Assembly: GCF_016859285.1 (NCBI RefSeq)
Contig: NC_053414.1
Span: 23,465,517 to 23,529,516, forward strand
Source: Xiphias gladius
Lineage: Eukaryota > Chordata > Actinopteri > Istiophoriformes > Xiphiidae
Length of the DNA stretch: 64,000 nt
Direction of reading: 5' to 3'
Shown: piece by piece, positions 11,991 to 46,900 of the stretch
Layout of the letters: the number at the start of each line of letters is the position of its first letter
How positions within the stretch are numbered: position 1 is the first letter of the stretch
Position numbers and translations under genes: made by a program
The notes under the pieces: model-generated
Database searches by the model: none
What the model was told of the DNA's origin: nothing
What the model saw: the letters and a program-made list of their open reading frames with translations, nothing else

Positions 11991-14900
11991 GCGTGCGCGC
12001 GTGTGCGTGTGCGTGCGTGGTCAGCAGACACAGTCACTCACTGTATCCACATGTTACAGGCCATCTGTCAGAAGATACAGGTGTACGACGTTAATGGCGG
12101 ACCGTTACTGTCCTTCATTCCTGCAGCTAGCTTACACGCTGCTGGTACTCTTATACGCATTTTTTGATAGGCCAGCACTGCACTGCAGCTGTAAGCCAAT
12201 GACGGCTCATATTCCTCCATTACCTGACAATGTGGAAGTTAACGTGAGGCAACTCATTCGTAACCATTCCATGTAGATAGCTCACATCTTCCAGAAAGGT
12301 TGAAAGACTGCGGTTAAAATCAACAACGTCAAGTCAAACTTTGACTATCTAGCACATTTTGTGCAAGACCGCAATAGATGTGCAAAAGTGCTTGACTTAG
12401 AAAGATCAGAGAGAAAAAAAAAATACTGTTCAGGAAATGAGACAATACACCTAATTATTTATAGTAAGTCAGAATGAGTCATTGTGTAAATGATTGGCTG
12501 CCTGCTTGCTGTATGTCTGAAAGGTAAGGAGACTGGTAGTCTCTGGTCACCCAGGAAGTTGAAGCCTTTAAGTGAGATCCTGGTCCTGGTCCTGGTCCTG
12601 GTCCTGGTCCTGCTCCTGGTCCTGCTCCTGGTCCGCCCAGGACAGTGTTGGAGGAACAGGAGGGGAAAAATGTCTGTTCTCTCAGGTTTATTAATATACA
12701 TGTTAAAAATCCTTAAATATCAAGCACTGAATGATAAAGACAGTAACTAATGTAGATTTAGTCCCACCCTCATTAGAGTAATTTAAGTCAATGATAATCA
12801 ATAATTGATTAGTCAGTTATCCTAATTTCAGGTACAGCTAATTGCTTCAGCTTTAATACTGTCAAAACAGTGCAACAATATACAGTGACTTCAGAAAGTA
12901 TTCAAACCATCAGTCTACACTCAGTAACCCATACTGACAAAATGAAAATGACAAATTTTTGCAAATTTATTAAAAAAATCAAAAACTGAAATCTCTCATT
13001 AACAAAAGTATTCAGACCCTTAATTCAGTCCTTTGTACTATCTTGGGTAAGTCTCTTCAAGGTTTGCACACCTGGGTTTGGGTAGTTTATCTCATTCTTC
13101 CTGACGGATCCTCTCAAGCTCCCGTCACATTGGATGAGAAGCATCTGTGAACTGCCATCTTCGGGTCTCTCCAAAGATGTTCTGTAGGGTTAAAGTCTGG
13201 GCTTTGACTGGTTCACCACTCCAGCATTGTCTTGGCTGTATGCTTCAGGTCATTGTGGTGCCGAAAGGTGAACTGTCGCCCCAGTCTTAGGTCACGTGCA
13301 CTCTGGAGCCAGTTCTTCAAGGACCTCTCTGTATTTGGCAGCATTCATCCTTCCTGTCCGGTCTCCCTGTCCTTGCTGCTGTGAAGCCCCCCTCCTCACC
13401 CCCAATAACATGATGCTGCCACCACCACGCTTCGCCATAGGGATGGTATCAGCCAGGTGATGAGCAGAGTCTGGTGTTCGCTAGACATAGTGTTTGGAGA
13501 TCTGACCAAGGCCCTTTTTACCCAGTTGATCAGGAGGGCCAACTCTAGAAAGAGTCCTGGTGGTTCCAAGCTTCTTCTGTTTTACAATTATTGAGGCCAC
13601 TGTGCTCCTGGGAACACTCAAAGCTTCAGTTTTGTACCCTTTCCTGACCACAGCTTTAACGCAAAGGTCTACAGAGAGTCCTTGGACTTCATGGCTTTGT
13701 TTTAGTCCTGACATGCAGTGTGAATTGAGGGACCTTATACACACAGTTGTTAGTCTTTCTAAACTATGTCCAGTCCATTCAGTTTGCCACAGGTGGATTT
13801 AGCTGCCACAGCAAAGGGTCTGAATACTTTTTTAACTGAGAGATTTCAGTTTTTGATTTTTAATAAACTTGCCAAAATTTCTAAAAACAGTTTGTCATTA
13901 TGGATTAGGGAGTTTAGACTGATGGGCAAAAGTGGCAATTTTATTCATTTAAAATTAAATCTATAGCACAATAAAGTGTGGAAAAACTGAAGGGGTCTGA
14001 ATACTTTCCAAAGCCAGTGTAAGTGTGACTTTAAAACCATTGATTTACACAGAAACACATCTCATAATGTAAAATTCTACTAGACAGCAGTGTATTTGTT
14101 CAACAACCGTTGTTGAATGTCCTCTTACTTTGTACACACATTTTTTCTAAATATCTCAACTGTCACTATCTAACAAAATAAAATAAAATAGAAATAATGA
14201 AAAATAATCTCACAAAAAAAAAAAAGAAAATGTTGTATGCCTGCTGCTCAGTGTGTGTATGTATTTGTGTGTGTACATCCAGGTGATAGCAGGTGCTGGT
14301 ATGGATGTTGACTTCACCATCCTCTCTCCAGAAGGCATCCGGCTCATCATCGAGTCTCGACGCTCTGATGGAGTCCACGTGTTAGTGCTACCTCACATTG
14401 GCCTTAGACCTGGATAATATTTCATATTTCAGCCGTGTTGGACTTGTCTGTTTGACTTTGACTGTATTTCCTCTTATTCCAGGGTGGAGCCTACAGAGGA
14501 GGGAGACTACCAAATCTGCTTTGACAACAGCTTCAGTCACTTCTCAGAGAAGATGGTTTTCTTTGAGATCATCATCGAGGGTCAAGGAGGGGATGTGGGT
14601 GGAGATAATGAGTGGGCAGGTTTAGAGGAGCCTGATGGGAGCCTGCTGGAGTACAAGCTGGAGGACATCCGGGTGAGATCCATATTTGTAGTCTAGAAAT
14701 GAATTCAGAAAAAATGAAATCTATTTCACTGTGTCAGTTGACCTGTTGTTGGGAAAGATATGCTAAAACAATATCTCAATGACATCCAGGCGCAAAAAGG
14801 AGAGGTAACTGTAACAGTTTTTTTGTGTAGGTACAAACTACACATGAATAGTCTGAAGACAGCTTTTTCAGGATTAAATCGGCCCTTGCTCTTGTAATCA

Positions 14901-16251
14901 GCCAGATGATTGTTTTCTGCGTTTGTTCTTTAACTATTAAGCTACCTTGATAATTAAGCTGTTCAAAGGATAATGCCGGCATTATTCTCTATTTTTCTTA
15001 ATGTCAACAAATCCCATGAAAACACCGAAACCAACAAATAACCGATCCTACTAACACATATTGTGTGTGGCTACACATGAATTTTATTCCCCTGTGCCAC
15101 AGAGCTCCATTCTTGTCCAAAATCTATTAAATACACATCAGTGTGTCAAAGTGTTTCACCGTGTGACACAGTCATTCATTATATTGAACATATGTTCACT
15201 TTAAATGTAGTCATTTGACGTCAGTCCCACATACATGGTCCTGCTGCTGTAAATACTCACTAGATCACAAAATGTGTATTCATCCACGACTGAAAATAGT
15301 CCCCAACAAATGCACTAATAACTCCTTTGAGTTCTGTTTGTTAAAAACTACAGTGCCCAACTCTTTTATTAACCTATTTTGGAATCTGGGAAAAAAAACC
15401 CCAACACACTATCTCTTACCCATTTTTCTGTAATCTTCAGTAGGAACAAATGGCAGGGGAAGAGGGAAGATATTGTCAGACCAACTCAAGCACTGTTGGT
15501 TTTGGTCTGCTAATGGGATTTGCTGACAATAAGGAAACTACAGAATAACGTCAACCATAACCCTGAATATGTGCCCACTCCTTAACTGCTAACACCAGCT
15601 GGGAACATTAGCTCCTCTGCAGATCAGACTAGCTAAACCAAACCACAGCAGTGGTTTTTTCATGTGCAACCAGCACAGAAAATGAAGATGTATGCCGAAT
15701 TCTCTTGAAAGGGGCAAGTTGTAGCGGTCAGCCATTAACAGCCAATGTTACCAAAGTCCTCAACAGAGAATGTGTTAACAATTGAGAACTCTGTGTACTT
15801 TTAAAGTCGTCTTGTGCATTAAGTCATTTTATTTTCTCTGTCTATTAGTCCCACGTCTCTCTCATAGCATCCATCGCTTGCTTAAATCCCTAAAACTCTC
15901 CTCACCATTTCCCCAGGAGTCCATGGACTCTCTGCACAAACGCTTGGAGCGCAGCCGTCACATGCAGACGGTGCTGCGGGCATTTGAGGCGCGGGACCGA
16001 AACCTTCTGGAAGATAACCTTTGGAGGGTCTCATTCTGGTCCTGTGCCAGTGTGCTGGTGATGCTGTGTGTGGCCCTTACACAGGTAAATAGAGTACTGT
16101 GGGGTAAATTTGGGGTATTCACATTTCGGAGGGTTTACAAGAACTTTGAATCAAAATACCCAACATCATGCTATCTGTCTGTTTACTCCTCCATTCCCAG
16201 GTCTACACTGTCCGTAAACTGTTTGAAGATAAGCGGAGGGTCTACACGTAG
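11733..16251 (+). CDS. tmed1: Transmembrane p24 trafficking protein 1 (TMED1)
   Basis: Exons are 11733-11930, 14283-14380, 14483-14672, 15917-16084 and 16201-16251, all with GT-AG introns, giving 234 residues (human TMED1 is 227). The product is a p24-family cargo receptor cycling between ER and Golgi in COPI/COPII vesicles. A signal peptide ([17 protein letters not shown]) is followed by a GOLD domain ([16 protein letters not shown] ... [12 protein letters not shown]) whose two cysteines should pair. A coiled-coil follows ([29 protein letters not shown]), then one transmembrane helix. The short cytosolic tail is [15 protein letters not shown], with the family's aromatic and basic residues. 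A decayed Tc1 transposon sits in intron 1, and a (GT)n array begins eight bases after the exon-1 donor. It is convergent with dnm2, matching the human TMED1-DNM2 adjacency. Confidence 0.92.
11939..12018. repeat. (GT)n microsatellite beside tmed1 exon 1 donor
   Basis: About 40 GT units, changing to GC/GT steps at the 3' side, begin eight bases after the donor of tmed1 exon 1 (11931). On the sense RNA this is a (UG)n tract, a known binding platform for TDP-43 and CELF proteins. Confidence 0.9.
12576..12636. repeat. Hexamer tandem repeat (CCTGGT)n
   Basis: About ten tandem copies of a CCTGGT/CCTGCT hexamer lie inside tmed1 intron 1. Six-base periodicity leaves a reading frame open on both strands, which explains the apparent short peptides here. 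No exon signals flank it. Confidence 0.85.
12881..14021 (-). mobile_element. Decayed Tc1/mariner transposon
   Basis: Imperfect terminal inverted repeats bound the element. The left end begins tacagtgacttcagaaagta, and the right end read in reverse begins tacactggctttggaaagta, both starting at a TA target. Length is about 1.14 kb. The minus strand carries transposase remnants. The N-terminal helix-turn-helix region is around 13744-13500 ([20 protein letters not shown] ... [20 protein letters not shown]). The catalytic part runs to about 13020, where [27 protein letters not shown] and [11 protein letters not shown] can be read with stops and frame changes. It is inactive and lies in tmed1 intron 1 antisense to the gene. 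Confidence 0.88.
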
Positions 16252-17400
16252 AGAAAACATTGTGCTGCATTACAGGACAGACTGGGAAGGAAAACACTCC
16301 CAACACAAGACGTTCAGCTGGTTACCCATTCAGATTATACTCTTTTACTTTGCATTTTGTTACATGAACACCAGCATTCAACATCATCTCTAGTGGATCT
16401 TTTTTCTTGTTTTCAATCAGCCTGCGAGCAATAATTAAATATTATTGCTGTAGATCATGAAGGGTAACCAGACAAGGAAGAGATGGAGGGAGTTGAAGTT
16501 GGTCATTTAATTTCATTTAGTGCCTTTAATGTAAAATCTTACCACAAACCAATGAGAGAATACATTTTTTAAAGACACGGCCTACATAGACAGAACAAAA
16601 AATGTTGTATAACCTGTAAAGGTCGGTTATACGACACAACTCAAAAACTGATCCACAATCTTCCTGGTTTGCCTGTTTACAAGGAATAACAATGTGCAAT
16701 ACTGTTGTTGGTGTATTTGTTCTTCCTGACAGTTTAAGATCCTGCCATTAAATTGGTGATTGGTCCAAATTTTACGTGGTTACAGAATAATTGATTTTTG
16801 GTTTCTTCGAGATGTAATGATTTCTTTTTATGTGCCAACATGTAAGTCATTGTTGACAAATAAGAATGTATGGCAAGAAACAGGGATGATTTACAGTGTG
16901 ATTGCCAGTAACATAGAAGTGTCAGTACTCCTCCAGACACATATGTAGTACGTACACATGAATGTCAGTTCAGATATGCATCATGATAATTCAGTGTGAA
17001 CATACAGATTGCTAGATGTGTGTTTCTGGACGATCAGACTTCCTTTTATTCTGATGTTGATGTTGTATTCTGATTCTGATTACTGTTGCAACAGAATGTG
17101 ACAAATTGTTTGTACTCAGCCATGGATTGATTTTTTTTTTTTTTTTTTTTTTTTTACTATGAGCAGACTTTCATCACATGTTCTATAAAATAATTAAGAT
17201 ATTCAGGTTTTCTTGGGCGTCATTGATATTAATAAAATGCTTTTTATTTTTTTTATTTTTACATAGTAAAATCTTGGTTTGATGTGAGTTGTCTTTTTAG
17301 AATGAAAACCGACAGGGCTGAAAAATGAATAATCTTTATAAATGTGTTCTGTGATGACTTGAATAGTCACTGTAAATAGTACAATAAAGCAAAAACTCTA
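16252..17400 (+). promoter_or_regulatory. tmed1: tmed1 3' UTR and poly(A) signal
   Basis: After the tmed1 stop at 16249-16251 the sequence is AT-rich, with a 30-base T run at about 17124-17154. An AATAAA at 17383-17388 is the likely poly(A) signal. The UTR extent is inferred from this signal only. Confidence 0.4.
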
Positions 17401-18588
17401 CCGCAAAGTTCTGTCTTAAAAGCAGTTTTCAGTTTTCTGTCATGTTTCATGATCAAGTTACAGCTTATCATGTCATGCAGCACAGTTTTAAACTCAGACA
17501 ACAAATTTATTTGATCATTTTTTTGTGTCTTATATTTTTTAAATGACATAATGCAGCTTATCTCTCTATATTCCCCAGAGCCACGCGGAGGACGCAACCA
17601 GGAGTGACCAACATGTACAGATGTACAGATTTATTTTTGCAGATGTTGTTCCCCCAAATGTCTGACCTTATCAAAAACTTAATACAGCCATTTACAAAAA
17701 CAACTTTGATATTGTGACGGTCAGTCGAAGTTGGTGTAAGGTTAAATATCATGTAATTTTTGATGACATGCTTAGAGAATCAGCATGAATTAACTGCACT
17801 TGATGCTATTTAGTATTAGTATTAGTAACACTGATTTACCACATTGCCAAGTTACGACATTGATGCATTTCTGCTTCATCATGCGTTGTAAAGTGAAAAG
17901 CGTGGTTGCCAGAAAAGTGCTCACGAGAAATTAAAACAGGTCATGATATGTAATATAAAAAGAAGGAAGGGAGTAGCTGGTGTGTAAATTACTTTATTCT
18001 TTAGTCTTGAAGCAAGAGGATATAACACCATCTTGTACTGTATGTACATGAGAACCATGCTTTTCGTTGAGTTTGTTTCAAGATGCAGTGTATTGATCTT
18101 TAAACTTGGCACAGAGATTTTTTTTCTATTTAATTCTAGTTGCTCAGGGTTGACAGACATTTCAAGTGAGGAACCAAACTGATGACAAAAAGTATTTAGA
18201 GAGTATTTATAGGCAAAGAGAAAAACATGATTGTTACACAGTATACATTAAATCCTAAAAATACTGTGCAAGCTTAATAACATACCTGTATGTACAGACA
18301 TTACCAGTATTTTGTATTATTTAATTTTTTTGCACTAAGACCATTTTTATAGTGTGGACAATGCTTTCCAGTCACAATGGTTGTCAGAATTTTTACCCAT
18401 TATTTCTGCATCTTCCCCTTCCTTAGATGTCTAACTAAAAATTGTACATAGGAAGCAGCTCTAGACGACAAAGACTTCAGGTAGACCTGAACGTCTAACA
18501 CCACATACATCAAGCAGAGTAGTCTCCTCCGGCTCCCGCTGACTGAGCCACTGTGAGTCCAAGCGCGAGACGGCAATATCTGTTTCCT
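17401..18588. other. Convergent 3' ends of tmed1 and dnm2
   Basis: AT-rich sequence with no supported coding exon. On the minus strand, TTTATT (AATAAA in transcript sense) at 17993-17998 could end a dnm2 transcript that uses the candidate alternative last exon just upstream. Nothing else is recognised. Confidence 0.35.
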
Positions 18589-18628
18589 TCACCAGTGGTT
18601 GGGGCGAGAAGGGACTTGTGGAGGTCGC
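18589..18628 (-). CDS. dnm2: Candidate alternative last exon of dnm2
   Basis: A splice acceptor (ttcccacacag in transcript sense) precedes a 40-nt segment. In the phase left by the proline-rich exon (20743-20489) it reads R-RPPQVPSRPNHW and then a stop. This resembles the constitutive tail RRPPAAPNRPTVIRP encoded at 20208-20139, keeps a PxxPxR-type SH3-binding core (PQVPSR), and drops the terminal SLLD. Used instead of the normal last exon it would give an 860-residue dynamin. Alternative C-termini are established for dynamin 1. Here the call rests on phase, acceptor and tail similarity only. Confidence 0.5.
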
Positions 18629-20138
18629 CTGTGTGGGAAGACCATGAAAGGAAGGACGGTGATAAGATTTGCAGTCAGTTACTTATTAAAAGTGGCTCAA
18701 TAACACACAGAGGAGAAGGAAGAGATCTCTAGAAAACAGAGGAGTGGGATTGCATACCTTTCTTCATTCCCGTGGAGCTCTATGAACAGCCCAAAAGCAA
18801 TGTGTAACACTATCTTAACTGTGCGTTGCTGTGGGCAATCACAGTTACCATGGTGACCCACAGCTCCATCATACAGTAAGGAAGGACGGTCATGGCAGGC
18901 TGCTCACATAGAAGTGAAGCGTTCTTGTACGTGTGTTACTAGACTCTCCATTTTACTATCATGCAAATCCGACGATCTTGACCTGAACTATACACAGATC
19001 GCATCAGAGTGAATGGTAGCATGCGCTGTATGTTTACTGCTTGTGCATGGACATGGTACATTGCACAACAGATGCAAGGAATTAGATAAAAAAATAAACC
19101 AAACACCCAATAAAAGCTTGAGGAAAGAAATGAAGCAAAGAATGTCTAAGAGCAAGATGAAGCACCAGCCACCACAACTTTTTTTATTTCTTTTATTCAG
19201 TCCATCAATTTATACACCTTCTTAGAGAGAGGTCCTTTTTTCTTACGTGATCTTTTTTTCTCATCATGGCTTTTTAAGATGATGATTTTTGAAGCAATTA
19301 AAAAATAATTTGTGGTCAAGGCCCTTTTTTCACCGAGTTGTGGGAGGTAACTGTCAGAGGATGTTTGGCTGGGAAAGGTCAGTCTTGCCTCAGCTACTTT
19401 ACAACTATCAGTGATACACCAGAAGACTTCAGACTCCTGCAGTGGCTTCCCCCAACCTCCTTCCTCCTCTGTCTCGTGTTTAATTGGTCCACAAAGGAGA
19501 AATACTAAAGCCTGACTATACTTGAAAAAATGTGTACTAAAGTAATTAGCTAAAATGTTGAAGCTTACAAATTCCATTGGTCAGTCTAATTATAAGAAGC
19601 TCATTTGAAGGCTGACTTTGAAAATCTATCAACAATGAAGAGGACTAGGACTTTATCAAAAAGTGATGCCTACTTAATGAGGTGCTTAGTGTGTAAGATT
19701 ACTGCCAAAACATTATCAAGTATACAATTCACAAAAAAAATGTCTTCTTAGCGTGTTTCCTTACCATTATATAAAAAGTTATGAATCATATTGTTTTAAG
19801 ACACATTTCATTTTAAATGAAACAAAAAATCAAGATGACTTGCTTGGTTCATAACCTTGAAGTCAATAAAATCATCAAATTTATCCCCTGTCATAATACT
19901 GAAAGCAGAATATTTGTTTTTGTTAAAAAAAAAAAAAGCTACCTACACGAAAAGTCAAAATTACATACATAATGCTTCTGAAATGCACAGACTGAAACAG
20001 CATCAGATTATCAGTAACAGTAGGACAAAGCTTGTAGTTATAGGAATATACATGAAAAACATTTAATGACTATCTCTGCTCAAGAGAAATATATAAGTGT
20101 AAATAAAAAGAAAAGTGTTTGCGTATGGATTTGTGTTT
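18629..20138. other. dnm2 3' UTR / downstream region
   Basis: Between the conserved dnm2 stop (20139-20141) and the candidate alternative exon the sequence is AT-rich and shows no further coding exon. Several TTTATT motifs around 19180-19197 are AATAAA in transcript sense and could serve the main mRNA. Open frames in this interval have no recognisable homology. Confidence 0.4.
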
Positions 20139-41470
<21,332 letters not shown>

Positions 41471-43956
41471 CTGGGACGTCTGTCAGATTTTTTTTCCTTT
41501 TTTTTTTTCCTTACTTTTTTTTTTTTTTTTTTTTACAACACAATCGTTTTTGGACTTTGACAAAGCTGGAAAGAAAATCCTCTTACAAGAATTACAACAC
41601 ATTTAATACGTGCTTCATGCCTAAAAACACAAGTAAGAGAAGCTTGAGTTTTCTCTCTCTCTCTCTCTTTTTTTTTTTTTTTTTTTACATACGTTTGACT
41701 GTTCCCTGGAAAACCTGTTGTATTTCATGGAGTCTGTTTTTTTATGTGCATCTGCAATGAATCACCCTGTGGCATTGTATAAAGTCTACTTACCGTACTC
41801 ACTAGAGGGAAAAAACAGACTTTTTCTCGAGACAGGCCAGTGTTTCTCATTTACCATGTTTATACGGTGATCATTTTTCATAATCACATATGATCATTTA
41901 TCATATGGTCATATTTTAGTGAGAAGCTGTGTGCTTTTATTGCAAACACTGCCTTGGTCTTGTTTTGGAGAATTTACACGTTTTGTTTCTTCCACAATGA
42001 AATAAAGCGATTTATTGGAGAGACATTAGTTGTGACAGAGTGATAAACAGGTGGTGAGTGTCAAAATGGTGGTGCATGCATACAGTGACTTAAAAGGTAA
42101 AAAAAACTGCTAGAATTTTTGCCCCAAATGAGTCTACACCCTATGACTTTAGTAACAAAATATTATGACATTTTTTTCTAAATTACAATTTTACTGTAGC
42201 CTCATGAACAGCTTTCCCCTAATATTCTTCACTTCGCTTACGTTTTACTTTCATTGTTTAATGTGATATGGACTGAGAGTTGTTCTGGGGTCCCCCGACC
42301 TCGAGCGGGCAACTCGTCTCCCCCCTGCCTTACACCCGAGGCTTGTATGTGCCTCTGTGTCTGTACTTCTGGCAATAAACCCGACTTTTTGGAATTATTA
42401 AGCAAAAATAGATACATGCTGTAAGTTACAAAATAATAATCGTATGAAAGGTGAGCGTGTCATGACAAACAGGGTTTTTCTCAGTGTCTGGTGGAGGGCA
42501 TAGTCGATGCCAGTAGACGTGACTGTGGGAGCTGCGGAAAGTAGTCAATCCATCCAATCACTAACTGATCACAAAATCAGCCACAAGAGGGTACTGCAGA
42601 GCAAAACAAGAAATAACTCTCATCTTACTAGATATACTGTATTTAATCATTTGATAATAAATATCCTGTATACAAAATGAAGGCTGTTCGTCCCCCGTGA
42701 GCTTCAACAGAACATGCCACAGTCGCCTGACAGTGCTCAAGTCCCATAACCAAATCTGCGCTTTCATCATTTTAAGACCGCATCAGGAGTGAAATTATAT
42801 TTCTTCACTGAGAACAACAACATTCATATGTTTTATAGAAATAGTAGAGAGTAGCAATGTCGTTTGACTGCCTGTGAAATGTAATGAAGAAAGACTCAGT
42901 GTATTCACATTTGCTGTCGTGGTTTCTTCACCAACTGATCCTACAGGTACTGTGAAGTATCACATTTGTGTCTGCTTCACTATCCTTTATTATTTTATCA
43001 GATGATGAGATTTAACCTCTCTGGAGGTATACTCAATATTGAAAAAGCAAACTCTATAAACAATATCCAAGTTATGTGAGTAGTTACCAACAAATAAGTA
43101 AGGGGGCAAATCCGGAACTATTTCTAATAAATAAATCATTAACTGAATATTTAATATATATCAGGTATATATATATATATATATAGATTATGATCAGTTA
43201 TTTAAGAACAGCCTGCCTTCTTGCTAATGTTTAATGATAAGTTAGGTCTAAGTTATAAATTAGATCTATGAACCTACATAATAATCAATGAGTGCATCAT
43301 TCTGTTATCTCTGAATCAGCTGCTGAGGTGAAACCAATAACCAGTAACTTACTTCCTTATAGGGGTTATTTTCATGACCCTCTGGGGAAAAGTGGTGCAT
43401 CATGTAGCCTTCTTACTGGTACGATTACCCAACTTTCTGTTTACCTTATAACCCTGATTACATTTTTGTGCCTCCTGAAGTAAAGTAGAACATTAAGCTT
43501 TTATATAGCAATCAAGTTTTTGCTGACAAGGACTGACTCAAACTACAGACAGCGGGATTTCTAATTGTCATAATCAGAGTATATTTACAGTAATATTCAC
43601 ATCTATATGTCATGTTATTGGTTACACAGCCGTAATAGATACAAACCAGCTAACTCTTAATTACGCAACAGGGTCCATCACTCAAAAATGTAACCAAACT
43701 AAGTGATAGATTGAAAGCTGATGAACATTTCCCCATATATTTTGAGTGTATGGATCGTATATATATACATAGGAAAAAAATTTAAATCCTTCACTGCATG
43801 TTACATGGCAAATATACATTAAAAGACTCACTATATCATGGTTTGCCCAGCCTTGTGGAATAAGAGGATGGGTACTGCCCTGAGTCAGACTGATAGAGGA
43901 GTAGTCACAGGGCAATGTGCCATTTTTTATCTGTCAGGATGTGCATTTCTGTCTGT
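41471..43956. other. Intergenic region between dnm2 and the Ig-receptor cluster
   Basis: No supported gene. Contents are long T runs at about 41500-41533 and 41668-41686 (the latter after (CT)n), AT-rich sequence, and a short (TA)n at about 43167-43184. A GC-richer patch at about 42285-42380 ends in AATAAA. Confidence 0.5.
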
Positions 43957-46900
43957 TTAGACTTTGACAGAGTGCATCTGGAAACTGATGCTGGCATAGT
44001 GGATCTGCTCTGTGGGAGGGTTGACAATGGCATAAACTGTCGACAGTATGCCTCCTGAGCTTGCCTCCTGGTTCTGCTCCTGTATGTCCTCATAATCGTG
44101 ATCTCCACGATTTTCCTGGGGAGGAGAAGGGGAGCGGTGTTACTGATGCAGGTGTGGTACACGTATGCAAACTCATAAACACAGTAACACACGCAGACAC
44201 ACACCTCTGTGTTTTGTCCAACGTTTGGGCTCTGCTCTGATGATCCCCCTGAAGCACAACACGCTAAGACAAAGAACATTTGCATTGTTGTAAACAGCAG
44301 GATATTTTTGTATCTGTTTGCATTCAGAGTTAGTCCTCACAGTCAAATTCCCATCCCTCACCTTGTGTCCTGGGGAGTTTGTGTCTGTACAGTATTAGTA
44401 CAGTCACAGCTGTCACTAACAATGCCAAGCACGTTACCACATAGCCAATCATGCCTGCAACCAAGAGACAGAAGTAGAAACAGCTATGGAAGAAAAACAG
44501 TCAGCAGAGTTTCATTTTTTCATTGTCCTCAGAATTCATGCTTAAAGGAGAGGATGTTTCAGTGTGTGTTGGTGCAGTAGAAGTGTTTGTATATGAAGGG
44601 AGGTGTGAACAGCAGCTGTTTATTAGCAGGAATCAAAGTGATGAGGTCACCAGAGTTTGAGTGGTCCTCACGGAGGGTTGTTTGGGATGGTGCTGCTGTC
44701 ATTGGCGTAGTCGGAGGACCCGATTTTCTGGTTTGGCTCTGTCTTTCAGCTGTGGGTGTTGCGTAAAAAGCCAGAAGGTTAGAGATGTGAAGAATAGCAT
44801 ACAAATGAAAATAATGCACACAGAAAACACATGCACACACACACATATGTTTATAATGCAGGGAGCTTGTCTCACTCCATCTCCCTTTTTTTTTTCACTC
44901 CAGGTTCTTTACCCCATCATTATTATTATTTGGAGCGATGGAAGAAGTATTCAGCCCCTTTATTTAAGTAAAACTAGCAACACAGGAATATAAAACTATT
45001 AAGTCCTACAGCCAAACCCTTACTTAAGTGAAGTACAAAATTAAAATATCAAAAGTATTAACATGTAAGCGACATTTTAAAATTATAATCCTTAAGGTTT
45101 TCGTGAACTCAGACTCCATATTTGATTCTATTTATGGCTGATATTTCTTCTGCAATAGCCATTCAATGTATGCACATTCTGTACTTACCTATTGTAGCCT
45201 GCTTTTCACCGCTAGTGTACTGTTTTGCCACCGTTTGTAGCATTACAACGCACCCGCTGTTACCATGATAACCACAAGTGTCCTCAAATCAACCAGGACT
45301 GAAATCTTTAGGATTACAACTTTAATGTAGCAGCTGGTCGACACAGAGCTCATTTTAACTACTCTACTGGGAGTTTTGTCAGTAACAGTTCATAAAATTA
45401 TATAAACTGATCATAGACTGTATGATCAATCTCAATTTGCAAAGTAACTAGTAACTGTAGCTGTAAATAAAGGTAGTAGAGTAGAATTGGCAGAAAATTA
45501 AAGTATTCAGGTAAAGTACAAGTATCTCCAACACAAACTTGTTCTGATCAAATCCTTTTACTGCACTTGGTGCATAGGTACAAAATAAACAAGCTGCAGT
45601 AGTGTGTGATACTAATGTTCTCAGTGTACTCACCTACAAAAAGGTGGATTTTGGTGGATTCAGCATGGTGCCATTTTCTGTCAGAGCCACACCAGTATGT
45701 CCCAGAGTGGGCTGTGATCGGATTGTTGATGTACACATAGAAGTACTTCTTTCTCTTGTTATCCCTTATATAAAACCTGCCTTTCACCACAGCTCTTTCC
45801 TCTGCTGTTGTTTGTATTAACTGCAAACAGCTGAAAGGAGTCTCACCCTTGCACAGGTATTTCATATTGTTCACACGACTGTGTGGATAGCGATACAATA
45901 TCTGTGCAGTATCCCCAGTGTCATGAATTTTTGCTGTCGGTGCAATGTCATCCCAGTCTAAAACAGAGAAAGTTCAGCTCAAGGCTCCCACTTTTCTAGA
46001 CACTAAATGATATTTTTCTGTAGAAATGGTTTTTTTTTAAATGTTTATAAGCGTGTGTTGTTTTGGTTAGTTTTGAAACAGGATGAATAAAACAAGATCA
46101 ATACTTACTCAAAATATGGAGCTGGATCTTAGTTAAACAATCAGTGGAACTGTCATTGTTCATGTCTTTTACAGCACACTGGTATCCTCCGGCATCGTCC
46201 TGGGTCAGCGTGGAAATGATCACAGTGTAGACTCCTTGCTCTTTATGGTCTGTCATAGAAAACCTGTCTAGTTTTGTGTAATTTGAAGTGTATGTTGATA
46301 TCAAATTTATACAGTGAAAGTTTTTATCCTCTTTGCAGAAGTATTTCACTTTGCTTTTTTCCCCTCTTGGATATGTGCAGTTGATGGTAAAAGAGCCTCC
46401 AAGATGTGCCGCCTGACTCACTTGTGCACTCTCACCTGCCAGAGAGTTGAAGCATGATTGAGCATGAACTGAAGGCCAACCTTTTCACTTAAGGTAGTAA
46501 TAAGTTTTTATAAATCTAATTGTCTTTACATTCCAATACCTGAAGGATCAAGTCCTACTAAAACCTGTCCACACCACACACAGCTGTTTTCTGGACTATC
46601 ATGTACACAGAATCTATCTTTGTCAGTGGTAGACAAGGTATTCAGATCATTTTATTTTTTACTTTATGCCCATTAAATGTAAAAGTCATGTACTCAAAGT
46701 CAATATATAAAGTATCAAAAGGAAAAGTACTTGTTATGCAGAACAATGGCCGCCATTATATTATATTATATTATATTATATTATATTATATTATATTATA
46801 TTATATTATATTATATTATATTATATTATATTATATTATATTATATTATATTATATTATATTATATTATATTATATTATATTATATTATATTATATTATA

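Noticed and set aside
18476-18628. Longer 59-codon frame over the candidate alternative dnm2 last exon
   Set aside because: It is open in a different phase from the one set by the upstream dnm2 exon; the phase-correct reading gives the short RRPPQVPSRPNHW tail instead.
42285-42400. GC-rich patch ending in AATAAA then gacttttt, resembling the end of an old LTR
   Set aside because: Only a short single piece; no paired copy, no primer-binding site or coding remnants nearby. A fossil LTR fragment is possible but not supportable.
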